DNA of 64,000 nt from Oryzomicrobium terrae (GCF_008274805.1 NZ_CP022579.1:3286001-3350000), one strand, 5' to 3'; shown: positions 50,054 through 59,670, counted from the first letter of the stretch. Program-made: numbers and translations. The notes: generated by a model not told the origin, from the letters alone.

Positions 50054-50392
50054 ATGGCAGAGATCACCTGGGACGACTTCATGAAAGTCGAGCTGCGCGT
50101 CGGTCGCGTGGTCGGCGCCGAAATCTTCAAGGAAGCGCGCAAACCGGCCTATGTGCTGCAGGTCGATTTCGGGCCGGAGATCGGCCTGAAGAAATCCAGC
50201 GCCCAGGTCACCCACCTGTACCGCCCCGAGGATTTGCTCGGCAAGCAGGTGGTGGCGGTGGTGAACTTCCCCAAGAAACAGATCGGCCCCCTCATGTCCG
50301 AATGCCTGGTCACCGGCTTTCACAACGAAAACGGCGAAGTGGCCCTGTGCGTGCCGGACAAGCCGGTGCCCCTCGGCACCAAGCTGCTGTAA
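50054..50392 (+). CDS. csaA: CsaA-type tRNA-binding-domain protein
   Basis: 112 residues, a single OB-fold tRNA-binding domain. Motifs WDDFMKVELRVGRVVGAE, LQVDFGPEIGLKKSSAQ and VVNFPKKQIGPLMSECLV are typical. In Bacillus CsaA was described as an export chaperone; tRNA binding is the fold's general trait. AGGAG lies just before the ATG. Confidence 0.93.
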   Translation: MAEITWDDFMKVELRVGRVVGAEIFKEARKPAYVLQVDFGPEIGLKKSSAQVTHLYRPEDLLGKQVVAVVNFPKKQIGPLMSECLVTGFHNENGEVALCVPDKPVPLGTKLL

Positions 50393-50444
50393 GGGCCGCC
50401 CGCGCCGGCAAGCGGCGCGATCCACCCAATCCACCAGGAACGCC

Positions 50445-51071
50445 TTGCCACGCCCCCAACCGCCGATGCTCCTGAACTTCCTCTACGACTGGGGTGGCCT
50501 CAACCACGCCCTCTTCACCGTCATCAACGGCATTCGCGGGCCGCTGGTGGATGCCCTGATGCTCGCCGGCACCCAGCTCGGCAGCGCCTGGAACGCGGGC
50601 TGGATCGCCCTCGGGCTGACGGTGCTGAGCGCCGCCCGCCGCTGGCCGCCCCACCCCGCCCTGGCGTCTCGTCTGCCCGAGGCCCAGGTCACCGTCCGGC
50701 TGCTGCTCGCCTTCCTGCTGGCCAGCGCGGCAGCCCTGGTGCTGGTCCTGGGCGCCAAGCACGCCCTCGACATGCCCCGCCCGGCCGAGGCCCTGCCGCC
50801 GGGCAGTGTCGCCGTGCTGGCGCCCACCAGCGAGCCCTACAGCCTGCCCAGCGGCCATGCCGCCTTCGCCATGCTGGTGGCGGTGGTGTTCTGGCCCTAC
50901 TGCCCACGCCGCTGGCGGATCGCCCTGGCCGCAGGCGCCCTGTGGGTGGGCCTCTCACGCATCAGCGTCGGCGCCCACTTTCCCGCCGACGTGGTGGCGG
51001 GCTACCTGTGCGGCGGCGCCTGCGCCGCGCTGGCGAGCCGGGCACTGCCCCCGCGCCGGCAGGGGTCATAG
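50445..51071 (+). CDS. PAP2-family membrane phosphatase, TTG start
   Basis: 208 residues with about five membrane helices. The three phosphatase motifs are KHALDMPRP, the catalytic YSLPSGHAAF and SRISVGAHFPADVV. Likely acts on a lipid or undecaprenyl (pyro)phosphate on the outer face of the inner membrane; the substrate is not known. TTG at 50445 is chosen because AGGA lies 5 bases before it; an ATG at 50466 lacks a ribosome site. Confidence 0.85.
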   Translation: MPRPQPPMLLNFLYDWGGLNHALFTVINGIRGPLVDALMLAGTQLGSAWNAGWIALGLTVLSAARRWPPHPALASRLPEAQVTVRLLLAFLLASAAALVLVLGAKHALDMPRPAEALPPGSVAVLAPTSEPYSLPSGHAAFAMLVAVVFWPYCPRRWRIALAAGALWVGLSRISVGAHFPADVVAGYLCGGACAALASRALPPRRQGS

Positions 51072-51082
51072 CGGAGGCACCC

Positions 51083-51190
51083 CGCCAAACCCCGCGCCAG
51101 TCGGGCATCTCCAGGTAGACACCTCTAGAAACAAGGCGGGGCGCGGATCTCCACTGGTATACCGTGAAGATCCGCGCCCCGCCTTGTGTT
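51083..51190. repeat. Palindromic intergenic repeat, copy E, in convergent gap
   Basis: The clearest copy: 20-base perfect arms at 51131-51150 and 51168-51187 around a 17-base loop, with CCGTGAAGAT at 51162-51171 crossing into the right arm. AAACCCCGCGCCAGT is at 51087-51101. It lies between the convergent PAP2 and pepN genes, a gap (51072-51266) with no ordinary terminator. Confidence 0.82.
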
Positions 51191-51266
51191 CAGCGATGGG
51201 CCGGTTTTTCAGGCGACGTTTGTCGGGCGAAACGGCCCCGCGCAAAGGCCCCGAAAACCCCTGGAT

Positions 51267-53888
51267 TCAGCCCAAGGCGCGCATGACGATCTCGCCCACG
51301 TCGCGGGACAGGCCCGGGTGGTCGCGCAGGCTTTCCAGGGCGGCCCGGGCATGGGCCTGGCGGCCGGCGTCGAACTTCTTCCAGCGGTCGAAGCAGCGGG
51401 CCAGGCGCGAGGCCACCTGGGGATTGCGCGCGTCCAGGGCCTTGATCTGCTCGGCGAAGAAGGCGTAGCCGCTGCCGTCGGCGGCGTGGAAGCGCACCAG
51501 GTTGGCGCCGAAGGTGCGCAGCAGGGCGTACACCTTGTTGGGATTGGAGAGGTCGAAGGCCGGATGGGCGGTCAGGCGCTGCACGGTCGCTAGGGTGTCG
51601 GGCAGGCGGCTGCCGGCCTGCACCGCCAGCCACTTGTCGACGACCAGGGCCTCGCCCTGCCAGCGCTGGTAGAAGTCGGCCAGGGCCGCCTCGCGGGCCG
51701 GGCGGGCGGCGGCGTTGGCATTGGCCAGGGCCGCCAGGGCGGCGAACTGGTCGGTCATGTTGTCGGCGCCGGCGTACTGGTCCTGGGCGCGCTGGCGCTC
51801 GGCCGGGGCGTCGCGTTCGAGCAGGTAGCCCAGGCAGACGTTGCGTAGCGCCCGGCGGCCGGCCTGGTCGGCGCTCGGCGCGTAGGGGCCGGTGGGCGCC
51901 AGGGCGGCATAGGCGGCGGCGAACTCGGCGTGCAGGGCCTCGGCCAGGTGGCGACGCAGGCCGTTGCGGGCGGCGTGCAGGGCGTCCGGGTTCACCTCGT
52001 CGAGCAACTCGGCCAGGGTGGCTTCGCCGGGCAGGGTGAGGGCTTCGGCGACAAAGGCGGCGCCTCGGGCTTCATAACCGGTCAACAGCGTCCGGGCGGC
52101 GGCGGTGAAGCTTTCCGGCCAGACCGGGGCGCGGCCGGCGGCGATGGCGGCGGTGGCCTCCAGGATCAGGCCGGTGGCCAGGCGCTGGCCGGCTTCCCAG
52201 GCATTGAAGGGATCGGACTCGGCCGCCAGCAGCAGGGTCAGCTCGGCCGGGGTGTAGGGGTAGTCGAGCAGCACCGGGGCGGAGAAGTCGCGCAGCAGCG
52301 AGGGCACCGGGGCGCTGGCCACGTTATCGAAGGCGAAGGTCTGGGTGGTCTCGGTGAGCAGCAGGGTGCGGCTGTGGCCTTCCAACTCCTGGCCTTGGGC
52401 GTCGAACAGGGCGACCCGGATCGGGATCAGGTAGGGCGCGTTGTCGCTGGCCTTGGGGTTGGCCTGGGTGAAGGTCAGGGTGTAGCGGCGGGCCTGGGCG
52501 TCGTAGGCGGAGGCGGCGGTGACCCGTGGGGTGCCCGGTTCCCGATACCAGCGCATGAACTGGGTGAAGTCGAAGCCGGAGGCGGCGCTCATGGCGGCGA
52601 CGAAGTCGTCGCAGGTCACCGCCTGGCCGTCGTGGCGGCGGAAGTACTCGTCCATGCCGGCGCGGAAAGCCTCGCGGCCGATCAGGGTCTGGATCATGCG
52701 CACCACCTCGGCGCCCTTTTCATAGACGGTGGCGGTGTAGAAGTTGTTGATCTCGATGTAGGAGGCCGGGCGCACCGGGTGGGCCATGGGGCCGGCGTCC
52801 TCGGGGAACTGGGCGGCGCGCAGGCCGCGCACTTCGCGGATGCGGGCCACGTCCCGGTTGTGAGTGTCGGCGCCGAACTCCTGGTCGCGGAAGACGGTGA
52901 GGCCCTCTTTCAGGGAGAGCTGGAACCAGTCGCGGCAGGTGACCCGGTTGCCGGTCCAGTTGTGGAAGTACTCGTGGGCCACCACCCGGTCGATGTTCTC
53001 GAAATCCACGTCGGTGGCCACGTCGGGGCGGGCCAGCACGTACTTGGTGTTGAAGATGTTGAGGCCCTTGTTCTCCATGGCTCCCATGTTGAAGTCGCCC
53101 ACGGCGACGATCATGTAGTGGTCCAGGTCGCATTCCAGGCCGAAGCGGCGCTCGTCCCAGGCCATCGACTTCTTCAGCGCTTCCATGGCGTGGGGGCACT
53201 GGTCGAGCTTGCCCGGCTCGACGTAGATGGCCAATTGCACGGTGCGGCCGGAGGCGGTGGCGAAGGTGTCGCGCAGCACGTCGAGCTTGGCGGCGACCAT
53301 GGCGAACAGGTAGCAGGGCTTCTTGAACGGGTCTTCCCAGGTGGCGTAGTGGCGACCGTCCGCCTCGTCGCCCTGGCCCACCGGGTTGCCGTTGGCGAGC
53401 AGCACCGGGTAGGCGGCCTTGTCGGCATGCAGGGTGACAGTGAAGCGGGCCATCACGTCGGGCCGGTCGGCAAACCAGGTGATGCGGCGGAAGCCCTGGG
53501 CCTCGCACTGGGTGAAGTAGCCGTCCTTGGAGCGGTAGAAGCCGGACAGCTGGGTGTTTGCGTCGGGCTGGATGCGCACCTTGGTGCGCAGGGTGAAGCG
53601 CGCCGGCACGGTGGCGATGGTGAGGGTCTCGGCGTCAATCCGGTAGGCGCTGGCCGGCAGGACCTGGCCGTCGACGGCCACCTCCAGGGTTTCCAGTTCC
53701 TCGCCGTCGAGGACCAGGGGCGGGTTCGTTGCTGCGGCGGCGGTTCCGGCGTTGCGCACGCAGGCCAGGGTGGCGGTGACCACCGTGCCGTCGGCGCGGA
53801 GGTCCACGTCCAGGTGCACGGTATCGATCAGGTAGGCCGGCGGGGTGTAGTCGGCCAGCAGGATGGGGGCGGGGGTTTCGCTGCGCAT
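51267..53888 (-). CDS. pepN: Aminopeptidase N (M1 family metalloprotease)
   Basis: 873 residues, close to E. coli PepN. Exopeptidase motif GAMENKG and the zinc site HEYFHNW with the later Glu are intact; the long C-terminal helical domain is present. It trims N-terminal residues from peptides in the cytoplasm. The ATG at 53888 (MRSETPAPILLADYTPP) fits the family start; the frame runs further upstream without similarity. Confidence 0.96.
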   Translation of the reverse strand: MRSETPAPILLADYTPPAYLIDTVHLDVDLRADGTVVTATLACVRNAGTAAAATNPPLVLDGEELETLEVAVDGQVLPASAYRIDAETLTIATVPARFTLRTKVRIQPDANTQLSGFYRSKDGYFTQCEAQGFRRITWFADRPDVMARFTVTLHADKAAYPVLLANGNPVGQGDEADGRHYATWEDPFKKPCYLFAMVAAKLDVLRDTFATASGRTVQLAIYVEPGKLDQCPHAMEALKKSMAWDERRFGLECDLDHYMIVAVGDFNMGAMENKGLNIFNTKYVLARPDVATDVDFENIDRVVAHEYFHNWTGNRVTCRDWFQLSLKEGLTVFRDQEFGADTHNRDVARIREVRGLRAAQFPEDAGPMAHPVRPASYIEINNFYTATVYEKGAEVVRMIQTLIGREAFRAGMDEYFRRHDGQAVTCDDFVAAMSAASGFDFTQFMRWYREPGTPRVTAASAYDAQARRYTLTFTQANPKASDNAPYLIPIRVALFDAQGQELEGHSRTLLLTETTQTFAFDNVASAPVPSLLRDFSAPVLLDYPYTPAELTLLLAAESDPFNAWEAGQRLATGLILEATAAIAAGRAPVWPESFTAAARTLLTGYEARGAAFVAEALTLPGEATLAELLDEVNPDALHAARNGLRRHLAEALHAEFAAAYAALAPTGPYAPSADQAGRRALRNVCLGYLLERDAPAERQRAQDQYAGADNMTDQFAALAALANANAAARPAREAALADFYQRWQGEALVVDKWLAVQAGSRLPDTLATVQRLTAHPAFDLSNPNKVYALLRTFGANLVRFHAADGSGYAFFAEQIKALDARNPQVASRLARCFDRWKKFDAGRQAHARAALESLRDHPGLSRDVGEIVMRALG

Positions 53889-54063
53889 GGGGGAGTTCCT
53901 GTGGGAGAGGGCGCGCGACCGGGCAAGCTCACCGGACGGCGGGCGCCCGGGGCACGGCGGAACCGTGCGCCGGGGCGCGGAGGACGTGGTTATTTTACTC
54001 GGCGCAGCGGGCAAGGACAGGGCACGGCCGCCTGCCCGCCCCACTCGCCCCCGGCGCCAGCCC

Positions 54064-55488
54064 TCAACAGAGGAAGCTGGTGCCGCGCTCGGGGATGGTG
54101 ACGTGCTTCCAGCCGAGCCGGTTGCGCATCGCCTCGGCCAGTTTGTTCGAGGCATCCGGCTCGCCGTGCACCACGAAAACCTTTTCCGGCGGGCTGGCAA
54201 AGCCGCCCAGCCAGGTGAGCAGGCCGCTCTGGTCGGCATGGGCGGACAGGCCGCCGACGGTGTGCACCGACGCATTGACCGGGACTTCGCGGCCGAACAG
54301 GCGCACGGTCCTGGCCTTTTCCACCAGCTGGCGGCCCGTGGTGCCGCGCGCCTGGAAACCGGTGATGATCACCGCGTTCTGCTGGTGCGGCAGGTTGTTG
54401 TAGAGGTGGTGCACCACCCGGCCGCCTTCGCACATGCCGCTGGCGGAGATGATGATGGCGCCGCCGCGGATCAGGTTGAGGGACTTGGACTCCTCGACGT
54501 CGCTGACCAGGCGCAGGCGCAGGGCCTCGGGATGGGCCTCGTGCCAGGCGAGCATGTCCTGGGCTTCCTCTTCCAGGGCATCGCGGAAGTGGGCGGTGAG
54601 CTGGGTCACCGCCGTGGCCATGGGCGAATCGATGAAGACGTTGAGGTGGGGCAGGCGCTTGATGCGCACCAGTTCGGCGAGCAGCAGCAGCACCTCCTGG
54701 GTGCGGCCCACGGCGAAGGCGGGAATGACGATGTTGCCGCCGTGGCGCAGGGTATGGGTGACCACCTCGACCATCTCGTCCCGGGTCTGCTCCATGGTCT
54801 TGTGCAGGCGGTCGCCGTAGGTGGACTCGACCACCAGCACGTCGGCATGGGGGATCAACTCCGGGGCCGGCATCATGAACGGGCCCGAGGGACCGATATC
54901 GCCGGAAAACACCAGGCGGCGGGTCTTGCTCGGCGTCACCTGGTCGATCGCCACGTCGATCACGGCGATGGCCGCGCCGAGGATGTGGCCGGCGTTGTGG
55001 AAGCGCACCAGGATGCCGGGCACGGGCTGGAAGGTCAGCCCGTAGTTGAAGGGCCGCACCTGCTGTAGCGTCGTCTGCACCTCGTCCATGCCGTACAGCA
55101 CGGTGGGCAGTTCGCCGTGCCAGCGGCCCTTTTCCAGGCGGCGTTCGGCCCGCTCCCGGTCGGCGGTCTGCAGGTGGGCGGAATCGGGCAGCAGGATCTT
55201 GAGCAGCTCCAAGCTGGCGGCGGTGGTGTAGATCGGCCCGCGAAACCCTGCCGCGCACAGGCGCGGCAGCAGGCCGCTGTGGTCGAGGTGGGCGTGGGTG
55301 AGAACGACGAAATCGAGGCTGGCCGGATCGAAGGCGAAACCCTGCTCGTTCTTGTCATGGGCATCGCGGCCCCCCTGGAACAGGCCGCAATCCACCAGGA
55401 AACGGCGCCGCTCTCCGGCCACCACGCCTTCGCACAGGTATTGGGAACCGGTGACCTCCCCCGCCGCGCCGAGAAATCTGATCTGCAT
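54064..55488 (-). CDS. MBL-fold / beta-CASP hydrolase, probable RNA processing
   Basis: 474 residues. The metallo-beta-lactamase motif THAHLDHSG and a second metal set (FSGDIG, SGMCEGG region) are followed by beta-CASP and a C-terminal QARGTTGRQL, HTVGGLSAHADQSG segment, the layout of YSH1/CPSF73-like and RNase-type proteins. The exact RNA or other substrate is unknown. It is a stand-alone gene 175 bases from pepN. Confidence 0.9.
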   Translation of the reverse strand: MQIRFLGAAGEVTGSQYLCEGVVAGERRRFLVDCGLFQGGRDAHDKNEQGFAFDPASLDFVVLTHAHLDHSGLLPRLCAAGFRGPIYTTAASLELLKILLPDSAHLQTADRERAERRLEKGRWHGELPTVLYGMDEVQTTLQQVRPFNYGLTFQPVPGILVRFHNAGHILGAAIAVIDVAIDQVTPSKTRRLVFSGDIGPSGPFMMPAPELIPHADVLVVESTYGDRLHKTMEQTRDEMVEVVTHTLRHGGNIVIPAFAVGRTQEVLLLLAELVRIKRLPHLNVFIDSPMATAVTQLTAHFRDALEEEAQDMLAWHEAHPEALRLRLVSDVEESKSLNLIRGGAIIISASGMCEGGRVVHHLYNNLPHQQNAVIITGFQARGTTGRQLVEKARTVRLFGREVPVNASVHTVGGLSAHADQSGLLTWLGGFASPPEKVFVVHGEPDASNKLAEAMRNRLGWKHVTIPERGTSFLC

Positions 55489-55589
55489 CGTCCTGCTCCT
55501 CGTTGGAATCCCATGAATACCTGGGGCAGGCTATGCCCACCCCCGATGAGTTTCAAGAGGCAGCCCCCGGGAGACGGCCCGCCGCAAAC

Positions 55590-55620
55590 AAAAACGCCCC
55601 GGCATAACCAGGGCGTTTTT
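55590..55620 (-). terminator. Rho-independent terminator of actP
   Basis: AAAAACGCCC and GGGCGTTTTT (10-base perfect arms) around an 11-base loop, 23 bases beyond the actP stop on the minus strand. Confidence 0.82.
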
Positions 55621-55642
55621 GGTGCGACAGGGACTGCAGCGG

Positions 55643-57325
55643 TCAGTGATTCGACGCGGCAGCGGCCCCCAGACCCGTCTGGGCACGCACGTACTGGTCG
55701 GCGAAGCGTTCCTTCTCTTCCTTGGCGCGCACGCTGGAATCGGTGACCGAACCCAGCCAGGCGAAGAAGAAGGCCACCGGCATGGAGAACAGGGCCGGCT
55801 GGTCGTAGGGGAAGAGGGGCGCGGCATTGCCGAGCACCGCCACCCACACGGACTTGGACAGCACCACCAGGGTCACCGCAGTGGCCAGGCCGATGTAGCC
55901 GCCGAGCAGGGCGCCGCGGGTGGTGAGGCCCTTCCAGTACATGGACAGGATCAGCACCGGGAAGTTGGCCGAGGCGGCGATGCCGAAGGCCAGGCCGACC
56001 ATGAACGCCACGTTCTGCTTTTCGAACAGGATGCTCAGGGTCACGCCGATCACGCCCAACACCAGGGTGGCGAACTTGGAGACGCGGATTTCGGTCTTCT
56101 CCGAGGCCTTGCCCTTCATGATCACCCGGGCGTACAGGTCATGGGAGATGGCCGAGGCACCGGCCAGGGCCAGGCCCGAGACCACCGCCAGGATGGTGGC
56201 GAAGGCCACGGCGGCGAGGAAGCCGAGCAGCAGGTTGCCGCCCACGGCCTTGGCCAGGTGCATGGCGATCATGTTGCCACCGCCCACCACCTTACCGCCG
56301 ATGCTGCCACCCTCGAAGAACTGGGGATCGGTGCCGACGATGATGATGGCGGTCATGCCCATCAGGAAGATGACGTTGAAGAAGTAGGCGATGAAGCCGG
56401 AGGCGTAGAGCACCGACTTGCGGGCTTCCTTGGCGTCGGTCACGGTGAAGAAGCGCATCAGGATGTGGGGCAGGCCGGCGGTGCCGAACATCAGGCCCAG
56501 GCTCATCGAGATGGCGGTGATCGGATCGGCCAGCAGGCTGCCGGGGAACATCAGCTTGGCGCCGTTCTTGTGCACTTCCATGGCCTTGTTGACCAGGGTT
56601 TCATAGGAGAAACCGAACTTGCTCATGGCCAGCAGCATCACCAGGGTGCCGCCCGCAAGCAGCATGCAGGCCTTGATGATCTGCACCCAGGTGGTGGCGA
56701 TCATGCCGCCGACGGTGACGTAGACCATCATCAGGGCCCCCACCACCAGCACGGCGGTGGTGTATTCCAGGCCGAACAGCAGCTTGATCAGCTGGCCGGC
56801 GCCCACCATCTGGGCGATCAGGTAGAAGCACACCACGATCAGGGACGACACGGCGGCCATGGTGCGCACCTTGCCCTGGTCGAGCCGGTACGAGGTGATG
56901 TCGGCGAAGGTGAAGCGGCCCAGGTTGCGCAGGCGCTCTGCCATCAGGAACAGGATCAGGGGCCAGCCGACGAAGAAGGCGGTCATGTACACGTAGCCGT
57001 CGAAGCCCTGGGCGTAGACCATGGCGGTCAGACCGAGCAGGGTGGCTGCGGACATGTAGTCACCGGCGATCGCCAGGCCGTTCTGGAAGCCGGTGATGCC
57101 GCCGCCGGCAGTGTAGAAGTCGGCCGCCGACTTGGTGCGGTTGGCCGCCCAGTAGGTGATGCCCAGGGTCATCAGCACGAAGACGAAGAACATGCCGATG
57201 GCGTGAAGATTGAGCGGCTGCTTCTCGGTCACCGCCTCGACGGCGGGACCGGCCACGGCCAGGCCGCTGGCGATACAGGAGCCGAGCAGCAGGGAGAGGC
57301 GGGAGAAAAGTCGGGTCATGGTCAC
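55643..57325 (-). CDS. actP: Cation/acetate symporter ActP
   Basis: 560 residues, sodium:solute symporter family, 12-14 membrane helices after an N-terminal leader ([15 protein letters not shown]). ActP marks: [51 protein letters not shown]. It takes up acetate and some short-chain acids with a cation. It overlaps the DUF485 gene by 4 bases, the usual yjcH-actP arrangement; the acs gene is not in the window. Confidence 0.95.
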   Translation of the reverse strand: MTMTRLFSRLSLLLGSCIASGLAVAGPAVEAVTEKQPLNLHAIGMFFVFVLMTLGITYWAANRTKSAADFYTAGGGITGFQNGLAIAGDYMSAATLLGLTAMVYAQGFDGYVYMTAFFVGWPLILFLMAERLRNLGRFTFADITSYRLDQGKVRTMAAVSSLIVVCFYLIAQMVGAGQLIKLLFGLEYTTAVLVVGALMMVYVTVGGMIATTWVQIIKACMLLAGGTLVMLLAMSKFGFSYETLVNKAMEVHKNGAKLMFPGSLLADPITAISMSLGLMFGTAGLPHILMRFFTVTDAKEARKSVLYASGFIAYFFNVIFLMGMTAIIIVGTDPQFFEGGSIGGKVVGGGNMIAMHLAKAVGGNLLLGFLAAVAFATILAVVSGLALAGASAISHDLYARVIMKGKASEKTEIRVSKFATLVLGVIGVTLSILFEKQNVAFMVGLAFGIAASANFPVLILSMYWKGLTTRGALLGGYIGLATAVTLVVLSKSVWVAVLGNAAPLFPYDQPALFSMPVAFFFAWLGSVTDSSVRAKEEKERFADQYVRAQTGLGAAAASNH

Positions 57326-57636
57326 TGCTCCTGGGCCTTGCGGACGATGTCCGAGGTCATCTCGTCGAATTCGCCGTTGGCGCGCTTCACGTAGATCGCG
57401 GTCAGCACCCAGAACAGCACGAAGATGGCAAAGCCCCCGGCCATGCCCACGGTCACCACCGAATCGGCGGACAGCCGCGCGCCGAGCAATTCCGGCGTGA
57501 AGGCCACCAGCATGATGAAGCCGTAGAAAAGGACAAAAACCACTGCCGACAGCAGCCAGGCAAAACGGCTGCGGCTGGCGACCAGCTGATGGAACTGCGG
57601 ATTGTTGCGGATACGTTCGTAGACCTGCGTGGTCAT
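57322..57636 (-). CDS. yjcH: DUF485 membrane protein (YjcH type), actP partner
   Basis: 104 residues with two membrane helices ([19 protein letters not shown] and [20 protein letters not shown]), a [10 protein letters not shown]-terminus and [11 protein letters not shown] after them. DUF485 proteins precede actP in many proteobacteria and probably help it. The ATG at 57636 follows an excellent ribosome site GGGGAGGTGA, which decides the start over an in-frame codon 51 bases upstream. Confidence 0.93.
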   Translation of the reverse strand: MTTQVYERIRNNPQFHQLVASRSRFAWLLSAVVFVLFYGFIMLVAFTPELLGARLSADSVVTVGMAGGFAIFVLFWVLTAIYVKRANGEFDEMTSDIVRKAQEQ

Positions 57637-57697
57637 GACGTCACCTCCCCTGTTATTGCGTCTGATAAATGCGATGCTGCACCGCACTTATAACATA

Positions 57698-57741
57698 TAC
57701 AAGAGTTGCCGTGCACACATAATTATTGATTTCGTAATCAA
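57698..57741 (-). promoter_or_regulatory. Candidate actP promoter with class II activator palindrome
   Basis: In an AT-rich 170-base tract, the palindrome TTGATT-TCGT-AATCAA (57726-57741) is followed on the minus strand by TTATAA (57698-57703) as a -10 box and no -35. The palindrome centre falls at about -42.5 from the predicted start near 57691, the position of a class II CRP/FNR-type activator. The outer TTGAT/ATCAA resembles FNR, but the spacing is 6 bases instead of 4, so the protein is uncertain. Start codon is about 55 bases further on. Confidence 0.5.
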
Positions 57742-58093
57742 TGTCGCAAAAACACAACGGCCGCTATTCCAGCTGTAGGGAACGAATCCTGTAGTTACAG
57801 GGCGCAAATAAATCAAAAAGTAATTTGTTTTACCTATCGTAAATTTTATGCACCGCAGCGATTCCGGAGGTTCGGCACCCCGGCAGGGCTCCTGTTCCGT
57901 CACGGCGACAGCGGTGGCCAAGCCTTACCACCCGTCCCCGCGCCATGGCCCGTCCGATCCGCCCCGCGGCGGTCCGCCACGTCCCTCAGCTGGTGGCGCC
58001 CTGCGCCCTTCCCCCCCGTGACGGAAAGCGGCCCAGCCGTGCGCGAGGCAGGACTGGGCCACAAGATGCCCGGAGGCGGGCAGACAAAAAGAA

Positions 58094-58162
58094 ACGTCCT
58101 GGGCAGCAGGGCAGCCAAGGACGTCCGGAGGAGCATAAAAGCCCCCAGCGGGGGCCGTTTTT
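58094..58162 (+). ncRNA. Candidate small RNA or orphan terminator
   Basis: Two successive hairpins: ACGTCCT...AGGACGT (58094-58124), then GCCCCC-AGC-GGGGGC (58141-58155) followed by CG and TTTTT, a complete plus-strand terminator. No open reading frame explains it; 57860-58255 is otherwise gene-free as far as I can see. A promoter was not found. On the minus strand the same hairpin is preceded by an A/T-rich end too. Confidence 0.4.
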
Positions 58163-58255
58163 CAGGCGCTGGGCCGCCAGGGCACCCTTGCCCTGGGTCT
58201 TCCGCCGCTGCTTCTTCATCGGCATGAGCGCCCATCTGGCCTGGCGCGGCTGATC

Positions 58256-58495
58256 ATGGCCGGTGGACGGAGCGACGGCTCCCAGGATGCCCTGGAGTGC
58301 GCCGCCGCCCTCCTCGATGAGGTGCAGCCCCGCCTGATCGCCCTGGAGGCCCTGGCCGCCCTGATAGCGGACGCCGGCAACGCGGAGGAGGTCCGATCCC
58401 CGCCTCTTACTCTGCTTTACGTCAGCCGCGGGCTGGCCGAAAAAGCCGACGCCGCCCGGGCGCTGATCGGCACGCGGGCGGCGTCGCAGGAGTAG
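58256..58495 (+). CDS. Small Ala-rich protein, unknown (DUF3077-like layout)
   Basis: 79 residues. Helical, acidic, with the pattern DALECAAALLDE then LIALEALAALIADAG and YVSRGLAEKADAARALI. Similar in layout to small DUF3077/DUF6124-type proteins of pseudomonads, but the match is weak. ATG at 58256 with no clear ribosome site. It converges with the TauE gene (22 bases). Confidence 0.45.
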   Translation: MAGGRSDGSQDALECAAALLDEVQPRLIALEALAALIADAGNAEEVRSPPLTLLYVSRGLAEKADAARALIGTRAASQE

Positions 58496-58517
58496 CAGCC
58501 GGACGCGCCGGCGGGGC

Positions 58518-59321
58518 TCAACTCGTCAGCAGGCTGTGCAGCATCTTGGTGGCGAGCAGGGCGAGGAAGCCACCGAAGGCGCGCTTCAACTGCTTCACCG
58601 GCAGCTTGTGGGCCAGCTTGGCCCCCAGGGGTGCCACCAGCACACTCATGGCGACGATGCCGATCAGGGCCGGCAGGTAGATGTAGCCGAGATGGCCCGC
58701 CGGCAGGTTGTGGTCGTCGGCACCGGCAACGATGTAGCCGATCATACCGGCCAGGGCGATGGGAAAGCCCAGGGCCGACGAGGTGCCCACCGCCTGGTGG
58801 ATGGCCACGTTGCAGAAGAGCATGAAGGGAATCGACAGGAAGCCGCCGCCGGCCGCCACCAGGCTGGAGACGATGCCGATGCCGGTGCCCACCAGGAACA
58901 GGCCGACGCGGCCGGGCAGCTGGCGGTGGGGCTTCGGCTTGAAGTCCAGCATCATCTGGGCCGAGGCGTAATAAACGATCACGGTGAACGCCATGACCAG
59001 GGGCCGGGTCGGCACCAGGCCGGACAACAGGGAGCCGCCGAAGGTGCCGAGCACCAGGCCCGGGGCCAGGGTGGTGACGATGTCCCAGCGCACCGCGCCG
59101 TGCTTGTGGTGGGCGCGCATGCTGGAAATGGAGGTGAACACGATGGTAGCCATGGAGGTGCCCAGGGCCAGGTGCATGACGTGCTCCGCCGGGAAGCCCT
59201 GGGCCTGGAACAGCATGAACAGGATCGGCACCAGGGTCAGGCCGCCGCCGACGCCGAACAGGCCGGCGATGAAGCCGGCAAAAATGCCGAGGAGGGGATA
59301 GCTCAACAGCCACCAGTCCAT
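58518..59321 (-). CDS. TauE/SafE family sulfite/anion exporter-like permease
   Basis: 267 residues, about 7-8 membrane helices. N-terminal GIFAGFIAGLFGVGGGLTLVPIL and the second-repeat SSLVAAGGGFLSIPFML are the two glycine-rich signature blocks of the family. The family exports sulfite, sulfonates or thiosulfate-like anions; the substrate here is not known. It stands alone upstream of the 6S RNA gene on the same strand. Confidence 0.9.
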   Translation of the reverse strand: MDWWLLSYPLLGIFAGFIAGLFGVGGGLTLVPILFMLFQAQGFPAEHVMHLALGTSMATIVFTSISSMRAHHKHGAVRWDIVTTLAPGLVLGTFGGSLLSGLVPTRPLVMAFTVIVYYASAQMMLDFKPKPHRQLPGRVGLFLVGTGIGIVSSLVAAGGGFLSIPFMLFCNVAIHQAVGTSSALGFPIALAGMIGYIVAGADDHNLPAGHLGYIYLPALIGIVAMSVLVAPLGAKLAHKLPVKQLKRAFGGFLALLATKMLHSLLTS

Positions 59322-59500
59322 GACGGGTCCTTTGGTATTGGGGATACGTTAGTCGTTGGTTTTATGCGTATGGAGCCGGGCGCTGGGCTCCCTGGCCGCT
59401 CCTTCGAGGCATCGATAGCGGCGCGGGCAGGGCCAGAAAAGGAAACGGCGCGGTGAAATCGCCTTGCAGCGATCCAGCGCGCCGTGCCCAGTCTTACAGG

Positions 59501-59670
59501 CCCCCGCAGATGTCGTTTCGGCCGGCATCTCGAACCCGGAGGTTCAGAGTGGTCGCTTACCGACCGGCGTCTGGTACGTCGCAAGGACGCGCACTTTGCC
59601 GGCACTGGATGGGCAACCTAAGCCCATACTTGGTTCAGAGAATGTATGGCCGTCGCGGGCACCGCAGGGG
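59501..59670 (-). ncRNA. ssrS: 6S RNA
   Basis: On the minus strand a 170-base element starts CCCCTGCGGTG and ends CATCTGCGGGG. The ends pair through CCCC, GC, GG and TG with single bulges and wobbles, the closing stem of 6S RNA. An open central region with conserved-looking TCTGAACC/AGGTTGCCC follows. It lies 14 bases after zapA, the typical zapA-ssrS synteny in proteobacteria. 6S RNA sequesters sigma-70 RNA polymerase in stationary phase. Ends are approximate by a few bases. Confidence 0.82.

Noticed and set aside
53889-54063. An extended N-terminus of PepN reaching 54275
   Set aside because: The extra codons overlap the next gene region and carry no conserved sequence; the family start is at 53888.
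57726-57741. A canonical FNR site
   Set aside because: The half sites TTGAT and ATCAA are present but separated by 6 bases, not 4.
51196-58163. 16-base similarity GGCCG-TTTTTCAGGCG near 51.2 and 58.15 kb as part of the repeat family
   Set aside because: The match is short, one copy has an extra G, and the flanks do not match; chance in GC-rich DNA cannot be excluded.
57986-58225. Minus-strand frame starting MPMKKQRRKTQGKG
   Set aside because: It runs through the 58.14 kb hairpin, its later part has no protein-like pattern, and no ribosome site supports it.
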